This document shows, piece after piece, positions 7,887 to 16,572 of a DNA stretch of 64,000 bases. Under the pieces are notes generated by a model. That model did no database searches, was not told where the DNA came from, and worked only from the letters and a program-made list of their open reading frames with translations. A program made the translations under genes and the position numbers. How positions within the stretch are numbered: the stretch's first letter is position 1; the number at the start of each line of letters is the position of its first letter. This stretch comes from Acidiphilium iwatense (lineage in GTDB: Bacteria; Pseudomonadota; Alphaproteobacteria; Acetobacterales; Acetobacteraceae): contig NZ_JAKGBZ010000003.1 in the NCBI RefSeq assembly GCF_021556475.1, positions 62,001 to 126,000 of the forward strand, written 5' to 3'.

Positions 7887-8818
7887 ACCAGCCGCGCCGC
7901 CGTGTCGGCGACCAGCCCGATCATCCGGCCGAGACACGCCCGCACCTCGGCAAACCCGCCATTCGGCGCCACCGTCCGTTCATCCATGTAGAGTTGCTTG
8001 GCGATCTCGATCTGCAGCACATGCACCCGCTCGCGCGGCCTGCCGTAATGGCGGGTGACATAGCCGCCGGCATAGGGGTCGTTGCGCCGGACCACGAAAC
8101 CCTCGCCGCGCAGCGCCGCCTCGACGAAGTGCACGACCGGCCGCGCGCAGGCCGCGCCATGGGCGTCGCCCAGCACGATATCCGGGCCTCTGCCGCCGCG
8201 AGACGGACCTGGCCCCGGCCCCGATTGACTTGGCCCCGATTGACTTGGCATCGAATGGACATCGAGCAGCAGGCAGGCGCCGAATGCCGCGCGGGTCTCG
8301 GCGATCAACGCCGCGAGTGCCGCGTGATACGGCAGCCAGCAGGTTTCGATCCGCGCCCGCGCCTCGGCGAAGCACAGCTTGCGGCGATAGATCGGCTCGC
8401 CGGAGGCGACCACGCGGGCGATGGTGCCGAGCCCGGCCACCACCCGCGCGCTCGCGCTGTTGACATGATCGGGCAGCGAATCCTCGAACATGGCGGGATC
8501 GAGTTCCCACGCCTCGCGATTGACATCGCAGAAGGCGCGCGGAAACCTGGCCGCGAGCAGCGGCACGCCGTGCTCGGGGGCGGCGGCGCATAAATCATCG
8601 ACGAAACTGTCCTCGCTCTTGCGCAGCGCCAGCGCATCGAGCCGGGAAGCGGCGAGAAATCCGGCATCGTAGTCCCGGCCGGAATGCGGCGAGGCGACGA
8701 CGACCGGCGCGCTCTGGCGCGGCGGGCGCAGCAGGGTGAACGCACAGGGCGCGACATCGGGCGCGTCCCGTGCGGCGGCGATTTCCGGCAAACCTGACGC
8801 GCTCACATCCATGGTCAT
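7883..8818 (-). CDS. N-formylglutamate amidohydrolase family protein
   Basis: A 311-residue member of the FGase family (hydrolysis of N-formyl-L-glutamate, last step of one histidine degradation route). Family features are VVVASPHSGRDY near residue 40, EDSFVDDL, FPRAFCDVNRE and LLLDVHSMPS. After the last motif lies a short low-complexity insertion caused by repeated CCCCGATTGACTTGG units (about 8218-8250). No hut genes are nearby, so the physiological substrate is uncertain. Its stop codon lies in the 107-bp repeat. Confidence 0.85.
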   Translation of the reverse strand: MTMDVSASGLPEIAAARDAPDVAPCAFTLLRPPRQSAPVVVASPHSGRDYDAGFLAASRLDALALRKSEDSFVDDLCAAAPEHGVPLLAARFPRAFCDVNREAWELDPAMFEDSLPDHVNSASARVVAGLGTIARVVASGEPIYRRKLCFAEARARIETCWLPYHAALAALIAETRAAFGACLLLDVHSMPSQSGPSQSGPGPGPSRGGRGPDIVLGDAHGAACARPVVHFVEAALRGEGFVVRRNDPYAGGYVTRHYGRPRERVHVLQIEIAKQLYMDERTVAPNGGFAEVRACLGRMIGLVADTAARLV

Positions 8819-8927
8819 TGGTGACTACCATAAAACCGATGCAACCGCGCGCGGTCAATGATGCGCGGCGCCGCGCCGCCGGATGACCGGGACGGGAGCG
8901 CGTCGATTTCGTTTGATTTCGACTGAG

Positions 8928-8943
8928 TTTAGATATATCTAAA
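8928..8943. promoter_or_regulatory. Perfect 16-bp operator palindrome upstream of the PadR regulator
   Basis: TTTAGATATATCTAAA is its own reverse complement and lies 29 bp before the regulator's ATG, followed by a partial copy (AATATCTGA). AT-rich TATATCTA-type palindromes directly upstream are typical for autoregulated PadR/YqjI repressors. Confidence 0.7.
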
Positions 8944-8972
8944 TAATATCTGAATGACGGAGACAGACACAA

Positions 8973-9572
8973 ATGGACCTCTTTGAACGGCTGCGCGCGA
9001 TCCATGACGACTATTATCGCGGCGCCTATTCGAACGGCTGCGGCGGTCGGCGCTTCGCCTTCGGCCGCCATAACCACCCCTTGCACGGCGCGGAGCGGTA
9101 TGGACGGTTCGGACTGGGCGGGCGGCTGCGGCGCTGGCTGGACCATGGCGATCTCAGGATGCTGGTGCTGCATCTGATCGCGGAAAAGCCGCGCCACGGC
9201 TACGAGATCATCAAGGCGATCGAGGAGCTGGCGGGCGGCGCCTATGCGCCCAGCCCCGGCGTGATCTACCCGACGCTCACGCTGCTCGAAGAGCTTGGGC
9301 TGGTGACCAGCGAGGTCGAGGGCAGCCGCAAGAGTTTCAGCATCACCGAGGCGGGTTCCGAGGAACTGGCGGCGAACCGGAGCACGGTCGAGGCGATTCT
9401 GGCGCGGATCGCCGCCGCGCAGGTGCGGGAACCGGCGCTGCCGGTGATCCGGGCGATGAAGAATCTGCGGACCGCGCTGGGGCTGAAGCTGGCGGCGGGG
9501 ATTTCGCCGGAGACGGCGCGCCGGATCGCCGACGCGCTGGACCAGGCGGCCCGTACGATCGAGGAATTGTAA
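8973..9572 (+). CDS. PadR family transcriptional regulator, YqjI-like
   Basis: A 199-residue repressor. The first 60 residues are rich in Gly, His, Arg and Tyr (GCGGRRFAFGRHNHPLHG), followed by a PadR winged helix: GDLRMLVLHLIAEKPRHGYE, then GVIYPTLTLLEELGLV and a C-terminal helical dimer region. This layout matches YqjI, a nickel/iron-linked regulator in enterobacteria. No YqjH-type ferric reductase lies next to it, so it may regulate only itself or a distant gene. It is divergent from the amidohydrolase and has the palindromic operator in its promoter. Confidence 0.85.
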   Translation: MDLFERLRAIHDDYYRGAYSNGCGGRRFAFGRHNHPLHGAERYGRFGLGGRLRRWLDHGDLRMLVLHLIAEKPRHGYEIIKAIEELAGGAYAPSPGVIYPTLTLLEELGLVTSEVEGSRKSFSITEAGSEELAANRSTVEAILARIAAAQVREPALPVIRAMKNLRTALGLKLAAGISPETARRIADALDQAARTIEEL

Positions 9573-9675
9573 AGCGCCGGCTTAAAACCGGTCGGCAGTG
9601 TCTCGATTTGAATTTCCGGTTTTCAAGAATTCTGCAAGTGTTACCAGCCGCCTCGGTATGCTATAGGTTGCGGGT

Positions 9676-10326
9676 ATGAATGATGCAGAATCAGAGAAAG
9701 GCGCATTTATACGCCAGCGCCGCGCTGGCATGATTGCCATCGCGGTGGCTATGCCAGTCGCGCTCCTGCTTTGGCTGGCAATTGCTTATCTCGTGTCGCC
9801 GTTGCCGGGCATGGATAGCTTGGGCAGCAGGATGCTTTTTACGCTCAAATGCTGCTGCCTTGCGGTTCTGTTTTGCCTCGTGACGGGCGTAGAGGCCGTG
9901 GCTCATGAGCGGCTGTCTTCGCCCGCGTTTGATCCGCTTTCCGGATTTGAGACGTGGAGACTGCGAGTCAATCAACGCTATCTGCAAAACACATTGGAGC
10001 AAATCCTTGTGTTTATGGCCGCGCTTTTTGGTCTCGCAGCCTATTCCCCGGACGGCTCCGCGATGCGCGGCGTGCTAGCGACCACCGTTGTTTGGATACT
10101 GGCGCGTGCCGCCTTTTGGATCGGCTATCATCGGAGCGCCGCAATGCGGGGCTTGGGTGCGCCGGGGATGGCGCTCAGCATGATTGTCCTGCTCTATGTG
10201 GCCAGCCGGATCGGTTATGAAGTTGGCGGCTTTGTCGGGGCGGCTGTCCCAGTCGTGGCGTTTTTAGCGATTGAGGCTTTTTTGTTCAGGGCGACACGGC
10301 CTTTGCGGTCCGCCGATCCCCCCTAG
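9676..10326 (+). CDS. MAPEG-family-like membrane protein
   Basis: A 216-residue inner-membrane protein with about five hydrophobic segments (starting near residues 18, 55, 105, 135 and 170). The stretch RYLQNTLEQILVF followed by ARAAFWIGYH matches the MAPEG family (membrane-associated eicosanoid/glutathione metabolism). The bacterial function is unknown. Base composition is less GC-rich than its neighbours, suggesting acquisition. Start is ATG 9676. Confidence 0.7.
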   Translation: MNDAESEKGAFIRQRRAGMIAIAVAMPVALLLWLAIAYLVSPLPGMDSLGSRMLFTLKCCCLAVLFCLVTGVEAVAHERLSSPAFDPLSGFETWRLRVNQRYLQNTLEQILVFMAALFGLAAYSPDGSAMRGVLATTVVWILARAAFWIGYHRSAAMRGLGAPGMALSMIVLLYVASRIGYEVGGFVGAAVPVVAFLAIEAFLFRATRPLRSADPP

Positions 10327-10345
10327 CTGGGGCATCGTGCATATC

Positions 10346-10765
10346 TCAAGACTTATGCGGCGGACTCGTCCAATGCACCTGCGCCGTATCTGTCCATGCC
10401 GAGCCTAGCGGCTGCAACGACAACCAGGTCTCAACCAGCTTGCCCCCCTCGATCCGATAGGACTGCATACCGGCACGGCTCCGCGCCTCGCCGGTTTTGG
10501 TGTCAGTCCACTTGAAGGCAAAGCGAAACCAAGCCCGGTCGCTCTTGAACGAGTGGTCATAGACGACGACCCGGATATCGGGCCGCTCCTCTCGAATTTT
10601 GGCGATTTCCGCCGCATAGGCCTCGCGTGTCACCGTCCGGTCACCGGCTTCGTCGTGCCGGATGTAGTGCGACCCGACGCATTTCGGGACGAGGTCGTAT
10701 TTACCCTCATGCCAAACGCGCTCCCATCGGTCGAACAGGTCGCGCAAGATAGACTCCTCAGACAT
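10346..10765 (-). CDS. SnoaL-like (NTF2-fold) protein
   Basis: A 139-residue alpha+beta barrel protein of the SnoaL/NTF2 superfamily, with the early helix LRDLFDRWERVWHEG, YIRHDEAGDR, RVVVYDHSFKSDRAWFRFAF and GKLVETWLSLQPLG. Such proteins may be isomerases, cyclases or simple binding proteins; no substrate can be inferred. A strong AAAGGAGGT ribosome site precedes the ATG at 10765. It converges with the MAPEG-like gene 20 bp away. Confidence 0.75.
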   Translation of the reverse strand: MSEESILRDLFDRWERVWHEGKYDLVPKCVGSHYIRHDEAGDRTVTREAYAAEIAKIREERPDIRVVVYDHSFKSDRAWFRFAFKWTDTKTGEARSRAGMQSYRIEGGKLVETWLSLQPLGSAWTDTAQVHWTSPPHKS

Positions 10766-10881
10766 CGATGACCTCCTTTAACTCATGCCTAGCCTGCACC
10801 TCTTTAGCGGTGCGGTAAAGAACAGAATGCGAACTGACAATCGCTGACCCCGCGCGCCGAAAATCAAAAACTTTCGGAAAA

Positions 10882-11210
10882 TCAGGTCGATGTTGCGACT
10901 TTCTGATATTTGACGAGGTCGAACGCGAATGTGGGTGTCTCGACCGGCAGTCGGGTGAAACCGTGGTGAAGATAGAAAAAGCTTCGGCCGCCGGGGAGAT
11001 GGCGTGGACGATGACGAGCCGGGCCGACACCTCGGCGGAGGCCCGCAGCGCCAGAGGCTTTGCTGTGACCGGATCGCCCGCCGCTTTGAAAGACGCGCTG
11101 TTTCGGTCGCTGGCCGAGCCGTGTTCCGTTGGCGATTTTTCGGCGAGGGCCTCCCTTCCGTCCGTGTGGCGATCGTGACGGTGGAGTGGCCAGGCGGTTA
11201 CGACAGCCAA
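10882..11210 (-). pseudogene. Decayed GNAT acetyltransferase (TacT/AtaT-type) fragment
   Basis: On the minus strand, one frame encodes ALRASAEVSARLVIVHAIS, the acetyl-CoA-binding helix and strand typical of GNAT toxins. After a frame change in CTTTTTC, another frame encodes YLHHGFTRLPVETPTFAFDL and stops at 10882. The N-terminal half of the domain is not recognisable. It is therefore the 3' remnant of a GNAT toxin gene, next to a second, also damaged, toxin-antitoxin pair. Confidence 0.6.
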
Positions 11211-11585
11211 TTGATCGGGACGCTTAGAGCGTCCGCGAGCTTCGCGATCGTCTCCGGTGTGCCGGCTCGGCGGCCGCTTTCGAGATCGGACAGATAGCCC
11301 TGACTGATTCCGGTCTTAAAGCTCAGGTGCAGTTGCGTGATATCCTTCCACTGCCGGATGGCTTTCAGCCGGCTATCGCCGTGCAAGATCGCGGCACTTA
11401 CCTCCTTCGGCAGTGTAGCGACACCGGCCTCCGCGAGCTCGGCCTTGCGGGTGTCGTAGATCGCGATGTCTTCCTCGTCCTCGGCGGACTCGTCGGCGCG
11501 TGCAAGCAACTCTTCGTATTCGGCGCGAGGCAGCACCACCAGCTCCTCGCCGGAGGGGGGTGCGGATGATTTGCGGGGTGCTCAT
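11198..11585 (-). pseudogene. HigA-type XRE antitoxin with a frameshift near its start
   Basis: The body (from 11539) encodes VLPRAEYEELLARADES followed by an XRE helix-turn-helix (ITQLHLSFKTGISQGYLSDL) and ends in VPINWLS. The family N-terminus, MSTPQIIRTPSGEELVVLPR, is recovered only if one base is removed from the six-C tract (G6 at 11555-11560 on the plus strand) after the ATG at 11585. A shorter functional product could start at GTG 11539. It would bind the two palindromes upstream of the toxin gene. Confidence 0.7.
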
Positions 11586-11840
11586 CGTTTCAGTTCCTCT
11601 TACAGGTCGTGGTGCACGGCGGCCGATATAGATCGCCAGGATGGTGGTCGCGTCTTCGTCGAAGATCACCCGGCATCTGCCGATGCGCAGCCGGTAGCCG
11701 TCGCGGCCTTGCAGCGCTTTCACGTCTCCCTGACCGGTCATGGCGTAGCGATGAAGTCCGGCTTCCACCTGCTCGCGGGCGTCGCGCGGGAGGAGGTCCA
11801 GATCCTTCGCGGCGCTCAGCGTCAGAATGATCATCTTCAT
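11555..11840 (-). CDS. RelE/HigB-type toxin, reading frame without its own stop
   Basis: The toxin begins at ATG 11840 (MKMIILTLSAAKDLDLLPRD), contains DVKALQGRDGYRLRIGRCRV and ends its family domain at ILAIYIGRRAPRP. This is a small RNase fold that would act on translated mRNA. No stop follows in frame: the reading continues through the antitoxin ATG, while a TAA followed by a GAGGAAC ribosome site lies one base out of frame. A small indel at the toxin end therefore seems likely. Together with the antitoxin frameshift this points to an inactive module or base-call errors. Confidence 0.65.
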
Positions 11841-11842
11841 GA

Positions 11843-11887
11843 GCGATAGTATCGCAAAATAAACCACTTCGTTAGCGATACTATCGC
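11843..11887. promoter_or_regulatory. Paired operator palindromes of the toxin-antitoxin module
   Basis: GCGATAGTATCGC (11843-11855) and GCGATACTATCGC (11875-11887) are 13-bp inverted repeats, reverse complements of each other, spaced 32 bp centre to centre, immediately before the toxin start. This is the arrangement expected for cooperative autorepression by the antitoxin or toxin-antitoxin complex. Confidence 0.8.
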
Positions 11888-12210
11888 ATCCATTCCATGA
11901 AGGCTGGTCGCGGATCTCCTATCCAGACGAGATGGGAACGCCTGTCTGCTTTCTCGTCCCTGTATCGCCCGACTCAGGGAAGCCTGCTTCCTGATTTTCC
12001 ATAACACCCGTTCAGATTTCGGCCCGACCGGGCCATGATGAGAAGGCTGGCTTTTCAAAACTTTCCACCAAAACCAGTCGAACCGTTTCCTACCCGTCGC
12101 GGAAATTCAAACCGCGGCACAACCAACCGATCAAACCCGATGCAATCGCGCGCGGCCGATGCTATGTCGGGCGTCTCTGCTCTCTTTCCAGAAAAACGGA
12201 CCCCGCCCGC
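11888..12210. other. Intergenic stretch with no recognised gene
   Basis: About 320 bp between the toxin operators and the ybjQ-like gene. Short open frames exist on both strands but none has a credible ribosome site, family match or codon bias. It should hold the ybjQ promoter; no clear box was found. Confidence 0.5.
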
Positions 12211-12555
12211 ATGGCCGATATCCTCGTCGTCACCGTCAACGAAGTCGCGGGCGCGCGCGTCACCCGTGTGATCGGGCCGGTCTACGGCACCTCGATCCGC
12301 AGCCGAACCATCGTCGGCAACATGCTGGGTGGTATCCGCGCCATTTTCGGAGGCTCGCAAGGCGGTTATGTCGCCATGGTCAACCGGACCCGCGACGAGG
12401 CGATCGAGACGCTGAAAGCCCATGCCGCCTCGCTCGGCGCCAACGCGGTGGTCGGAATGCGCTTCGATTCCGGCGAGTTCGACGCCGGCCAGGGTCAGGC
12501 GATGAACGAGGTGACCGCCTATGGCACGGCGGTCATCCTGCAGCCGATCCAATAA
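12211..12555 (+). CDS. YbjQ/UPF0145 family protein
   Basis: A 114-residue protein of the YbjQ (putative heavy-metal-binding, DUF74) family, which forms pentameric rings. Family features are VTRVIGPVYGTSIRSR, the central IRAIFGGSQGGY, ARG-rich RTRDEAIETLKAHAASLGANAVVGMRFD and a terminal AYGTAVIL. The biological role is unknown. ATG at 12211 gives the usual N-terminus (MADILVVTVNEVAG). Single gene, followed by a REP-like palindrome. Confidence 0.85.
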   Translation: MADILVVTVNEVAGARVTRVIGPVYGTSIRSRTIVGNMLGGIRAIFGGSQGGYVAMVNRTRDEAIETLKAHAASLGANAVVGMRFDSGEFDAGQGQAMNEVTAYGTAVILQPIQ

Positions 12556-12579
12556 CGCCTATAACGCTATCGCAACGTC

Positions 12580-12601
12580 ATTGCGAGCGAAGCGAAGCAA
12601 T
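12580..12601. repeat. REP-like palindromic repeat
   Basis: ATTGCGAGCGAAGCGAAGCAAT is an imperfect palindrome (ATTGC...GCAAT with GC-rich core) of a type scattered in many alphaproteobacterial genomes. It lies between two convergent genes and its last base is part of the stop codon of the DUF4168 gene, so it may act as a bidirectional transcript end. Confidence 0.6.
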
Positions 12602-13020
12602 CAGTTCTTCGCGGAAATCCCGGCCGCGCTGAGCAATTGCTGACGCATCGCCGGATTCTGCTCGGCCGAGGCGAGCACCTGATCATACTGTCCGACGGTC
12701 AGGCCCTGGCGGGTGATCGCGCCCATCGCCTTCTGCTTCGCGGTCGCGACCAGTCGCTGCTTCGCCGCCGGATCAGTCGTCTTGGCCAGCTTGTCGCCAT
12801 ACATCTTGTTGATCGCAACGACCTTGCGCAGCGCATGGCCGGCCTTGGCGATCGTCGCGTGGGACAGCGGGTGCGCCGGCATCATCCCGGTCGATTGCCG
12901 GGGCTGCGGTGCCGCCGGCGCCGTCATCTGCGCCAGGGCGGTGCCGGCCAGCATCGGGGTTGCGATCAATCCGGCAGCGAGCGCTGCAAACGGAAGGGTT
13001 CTCGTGCGGTGTGCCATCAT
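12601..13020 (-). CDS. Secreted DUF4168 domain protein
   Basis: A 139-residue exported protein: signal peptide RTLPFAALAAGLIATPMLAG with cleavage after ALA near residue 30, then a Pro/Ala/Gln linker and a DUF4168 helical domain (FA..KVVAINKMYGDKL, AKQKAMGAITRQGLTVGQYD, ASAEQNPAMRQQLL). Function unknown; related proteins are small periplasmic proteins sometimes induced by stress. ATG at 13020 or 13017. Confidence 0.75.
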   Translation of the reverse strand: MMAHRTRTLPFAALAAGLIATPMLAGTALAQMTAPAAPQPRQSTGMMPAHPLSHATIAKAGHALRKVVAINKMYGDKLAKTTDPAAKQRLVATAKQKAMGAITRQGLTVGQYDQVLASAEQNPAMRQQLLSAAGISAKN

Positions 13021-13137
13021 GAAACCTCGCTTGATGGGACGACCCGGTGCGGGACGCCTTCATCACGGACAGATGAGGACCGTGCCGCACGATGCAAATG
13101 TCAATTCGGTCATCGCAGCGCAATGACGAAACCGAAA

Positions 13138-16100
13138 TTATGCTGCTTTCGCCTGCCCGATTATTCGTTGTAAATTAGATATGATATCGCGCGCCGCCGC
13201 AAGCCGCGCATTCACGTCCATCTCGCGCGCCAGAACCAGTCTGTGGTCCGGGCGCAGCCGCAGCACGCCGGCCCTGGTCGCGAGCCAGGCGATCAGCCCG
13301 CCCGGATTGGCGAAACTGTTGCCCCGGAAGCCGATCACCATGCCCTTCGGCCCGGCCTCCAGTTTTTCCACCCCGGCATCGCGGCAGGCGCGCTTGAGCG
13401 ACACCGTGGCGAGCAGATTTTCCACCTCTTCCGGCATCGGGCCGAACCGATCGACCAGTTCGGCCGCCAGGGCCTCGCTTTCGGCATCGGTGCCGAGCGC
13501 GCCGATCCGCCGGTACAGCCCCAGCCGCACCGGCAGGTCCGCCACATAGGTCTCGGGGATCAGCACCGGCAGACCGAGGCTGATATTCGGCGTCCAGTCG
13601 CGCGTCGCTTCGCGCGCTTCCTTGCCCGCCGCCGCACGCAGATCGGCGACCGCATCCTCCAGCATCTGCTGATACAGCTGGATGCCGACCTCGCGGATAT
13701 GGCCCGATTGCTCGTCGCCCAACAGGTTTCCCGCGCCGCGCAGATCGAGATCGTGCGAGGCCAGGGTAAATCCGGCGCCCAGCGTATCCAGCGTCTGCAT
13801 CACCTCCAGCCGCTTCTCGGCCGAAGCGGCAAGCCGATGCGCGGGCGGCCAGGTCAGATAGGCGTAGCCGCGCTGCTTGCCGCGCCCGACCCTCCCGCGC
13901 AACTGATACAACTGCCCGAGTCCGAACAGATCCGCCCGCCAGATCAGGATCGTGTTCACCGAGGGCATGTCGAGCCCGGATTCGACGATGTTGGTCGCCA
14001 GCAGAACGTCATGGCGCCCCTCGCTGAACTCGGTCATCACCCGCTCGATCTCGGTCGGCGCCAGCCGCCCATGCGCGACCGCGCAGCGCAGATCGGGTGC
14101 GATTTCGGCGAGCCGCTCGCGCATCCGGTCGATATCGTCGATATGTGGCACGACGCAGAACAACTGGCCGCCGCGGAACCGCTCGCGCGCGATCGCCTCG
14201 CGGATCACCAGCGCGTCCCATGGCATGATGAAGGTGCGCACCGCCAGCCGGTCGACCGGCGGGGTGGTGATGAGCGACAAATCCCGTACGCCGGTCAAAG
14301 CGAGTTGCAAGGTGCGCGGAATCGGCGTCGCGGTCAGGGTCAGCACATGGACATCGGCCTTGAGCTGCTTCAGCCGCTCCTTGTGCGCCACGCCGAAATG
14401 CTGCTCCTCATCGACGATCAGCAGCGCGAGATCGGCGAAGGCGATGGATTTGGCGAGCAGCGCATGGGTGCCGACCACGATATTGACGCTGCCATCGGCC
14501 AGCCCGGCCTTCACCCTGGTCGCATCCTTGGCGGTAACGAGCCTCGACAATTGCGCCACCTTGATCGGCAGCCCGGCAAACCGCTCGGAAAACAGCCGGA
14601 AATGCTGGCGCGCGAGCAGCGTGGTCGGCACCACCACGGCAACCTGGGTTCCCGCCATCGCGGCGACGAAGGCGGCGCGCAGCGCCACCTCGGTCTTGCC
14701 GAAGCCGACATCGCCGCACACCAGCCGGTCCATCGGCTTGCCGACGGCCAGATCCTCCAGCACGTCGCCGATCGCGCGCGCCTGATCCTCGGTCTCGGTA
14801 TAGGGGAAACGGGCGCAGAACTCGGCGAAACTGCCCTCCTCGGCGGCGAGCAGGGGCGCATCGTGCAGCTTGCGCTCGGCGGCGATGCGAATCAGCCCCG
14901 CCGCCATGTCGCGGATACGGTTTTTCGCGCGGGCTTTCCGCGCCTGCCACGATGCGCCGCCGAGCTTGTCCAGCCCCACCCCGGCGGTCTCGGTGCCGAA
15001 GCGGGATAGAAGGTCGATATTCTCGACCGGGAGGAACAATTTGTCGCCGCCATCATACAGAAGCCGCAGGCAATCATGCGGCGCACTATCGACACTCAGC
15101 GTCACCAGCCCGTCATACCGGCCGATGCCGTGATCCTGATGCACCACCAGATCGCTCTCGGCGATCTCGGTGGCATCGGCGATGAACTGATCGGCTCGCT
15201 GGCGTTTGCGCGGCGGCCTGGCGATCCGCGCGCCCAGCAGATCCTGCTCGGCCACAATCGCGAGATCGTCCGCGACGAAACCCCGTTCCAGCCCGAGCAC
15301 CGCCAGCAACACGGCATCGCCCTTGGCAATCCGAGCCTCCCGCGCGTTGTCGATCGGGATCGAGCGCATCCCGTGGTCGCGCAGCAGCGCCGCCAGCCGG
15401 TCGCGCGAGCCCGCACTCCAGGCGGCGAGCACCACGCGGCGCCCCGCCTCGCGCCAGCGCGCGGCGAGCAGGCGGAATTCGTCGAACACCGAAGCGCCCG
15501 CCGGTCCCTGCGCCAGGATCGCGCCGGGCCGGCCGCCGGCCTCGACGCCGGCAGCACCATCCGGCTTGGCGAACGGCGAAAACCCGGTCGCCTGCCGCTG
15601 GACAAGGATCGCGGCGAAGCTGTTGCGGTCGAGATAAAGCAGTTCGGGCGCGATCGGCCGATACGGCAAATCCCCCGCGCGCGGCGGCGCGCGGCGCGCC
15701 TGGTAATGGTCGGCGATCATCTCGAACCGCGCCGAAGCCGCGTCCTCCGCCTGATGATCGAGGCTCACGGCGGCGGCCGGCGCGTAGTCGAAAATCGTCT
15801 CCATTTCGCCGCAGAACAACGGTGCGTAATGCTCCATGCCCGGCTGGCGCCGATGGTCGGAAATCGCCTCGTAGAGCGGGTCGCGTACCGAATCGGCGCC
15901 GAACATCTCGCGGAACGCGCCGCGAAACCGGCTGACCGAGTCGGCATCGAGCGGAATTTCCGACGCCGGGCGGAAGATCAGCGCCGCCACCGAAGCCCCG
16001 CTGCGCTGGGTGCCCGGATCGAACCGGCGCAGGCTCTCCACCTGGTCGCCGAACAGATCCATCCGAGTCGGCGCGGCCTCGCCCGCCGGCCAGACATCGA

Positions 16101-16572
16101 CGATCCCGCCCCTGATCGCGAAATCGCCCGGCTCCATCACCGTGCCGACCCGGTGATAGCCATGGGCTTCGAGAAATCGCGCCAGCGCGTCCGGCGCGAT
16201 CGTCCCGCCCGGCGCGATGGCGAGGCTCGCGTTTTTGAACTGCCCGCGCGGCGGGGTGCACTGCACCGCCGCGTTCACCGTGGTCAGAATGATGCGCTTG
16301 CATAGCGCGGGTTCCAGCAGCCGGGCCAGGGACGCGACCCGCTCCGCCATGATCGCCGGGTTCGGCGACACCCGGTCATAGGGCAGGCAATCCCAGGCCG
16401 GGAATGTCACGATCTCGGCGTCCGGCGCGAAAAACCCCAGCGCATCGGCCAATCGCGCCAGCCTTGCATCGTCGCGCGCGATATGCAGGACCGACCCCGC
16501 CTCGGCGGCGCGGCGGGCGATCAGGGCGGCGTCGAACCCTTCAGGCGCGCCGTAGACACTCAGCAGACTCAT
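13138..16572 (-). CDS. mfd: Transcription-repair coupling factor Mfd
   Basis: A 1144-residue ATP-dependent translocase that removes stalled RNA polymerase and recruits UvrA. The UvrB-like N-terminal region comes first, then a CarD-like polymerase-interacting domain (ESDLVVHQDHGIGRYDGL, about 490-510), then a RecG-like motor with Walker A CGDVGFGKTEVALRAAF, DEEQHFGV, TATPIPRTLQL and motif VI QLRGRVGRGKQRGYAYL, and a C-terminal TRCF domain. Length is normal. Its ATG overlaps the sdhE stop by 4 bp, an arrangement seen in many alphaproteobacteria. Confidence 0.98.
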   Translation of the reverse strand: MSLLSVYGAPEGFDAALIARRAAEAGSVLHIARDDARLARLADALGFFAPDAEIVTFPAWDCLPYDRVSPNPAIMAERVASLARLLEPALCKRIILTTVNAAVQCTPPRGQFKNASLAIAPGGTIAPDALARFLEAHGYHRVGTVMEPGDFAIRGGIVDVWPAGEAAPTRMDLFGDQVESLRRFDPGTQRSGASVAALIFRPASEIPLDADSVSRFRGAFREMFGADSVRDPLYEAISDHRRQPGMEHYAPLFCGEMETIFDYAPAAAVSLDHQAEDAASARFEMIADHYQARRAPPRAGDLPYRPIAPELLYLDRNSFAAILVQRQATGFSPFAKPDGAAGVEAGGRPGAILAQGPAGASVFDEFRLLAARWREAGRRVVLAAWSAGSRDRLAALLRDHGMRSIPIDNAREARIAKGDAVLLAVLGLERGFVADDLAIVAEQDLLGARIARPPRKRQRADQFIADATEIAESDLVVHQDHGIGRYDGLVTLSVDSAPHDCLRLLYDGGDKLFLPVENIDLLSRFGTETAGVGLDKLGGASWQARKARAKNRIRDMAAGLIRIAAERKLHDAPLLAAEEGSFAEFCARFPYTETEDQARAIGDVLEDLAVGKPMDRLVCGDVGFGKTEVALRAAFVAAMAGTQVAVVVPTTLLARQHFRLFSERFAGLPIKVAQLSRLVTAKDATRVKAGLADGSVNIVVGTHALLAKSIAFADLALLIVDEEQHFGVAHKERLKQLKADVHVLTLTATPIPRTLQLALTGVRDLSLITTPPVDRLAVRTFIMPWDALVIREAIARERFRGGQLFCVVPHIDDIDRMRERLAEIAPDLRCAVAHGRLAPTEIERVMTEFSEGRHDVLLATNIVESGLDMPSVNTILIWRADLFGLGQLYQLRGRVGRGKQRGYAYLTWPPAHRLAASAEKRLEVMQTLDTLGAGFTLASHDLDLRGAGNLLGDEQSGHIREVGIQLYQQMLEDAVADLRAAAGKEAREATRDWTPNISLGLPVLIPETYVADLPVRLGLYRRIGALGTDAESEALAAELVDRFGPMPEEVENLLATVSLKRACRDAGVEKLEAGPKGMVIGFRGNSFANPGGLIAWLATRAGVLRLRPDHRLVLAREMDVNARLAAARDIISNLQRIIGQAKAA

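Noticed and set aside
10321-10345. Intrinsic terminator between the MAPEG-like and SnoaL-like genes
   Set aside because: A short CCCC/GGGG stem is possible but it is only four pairs with no T-run.
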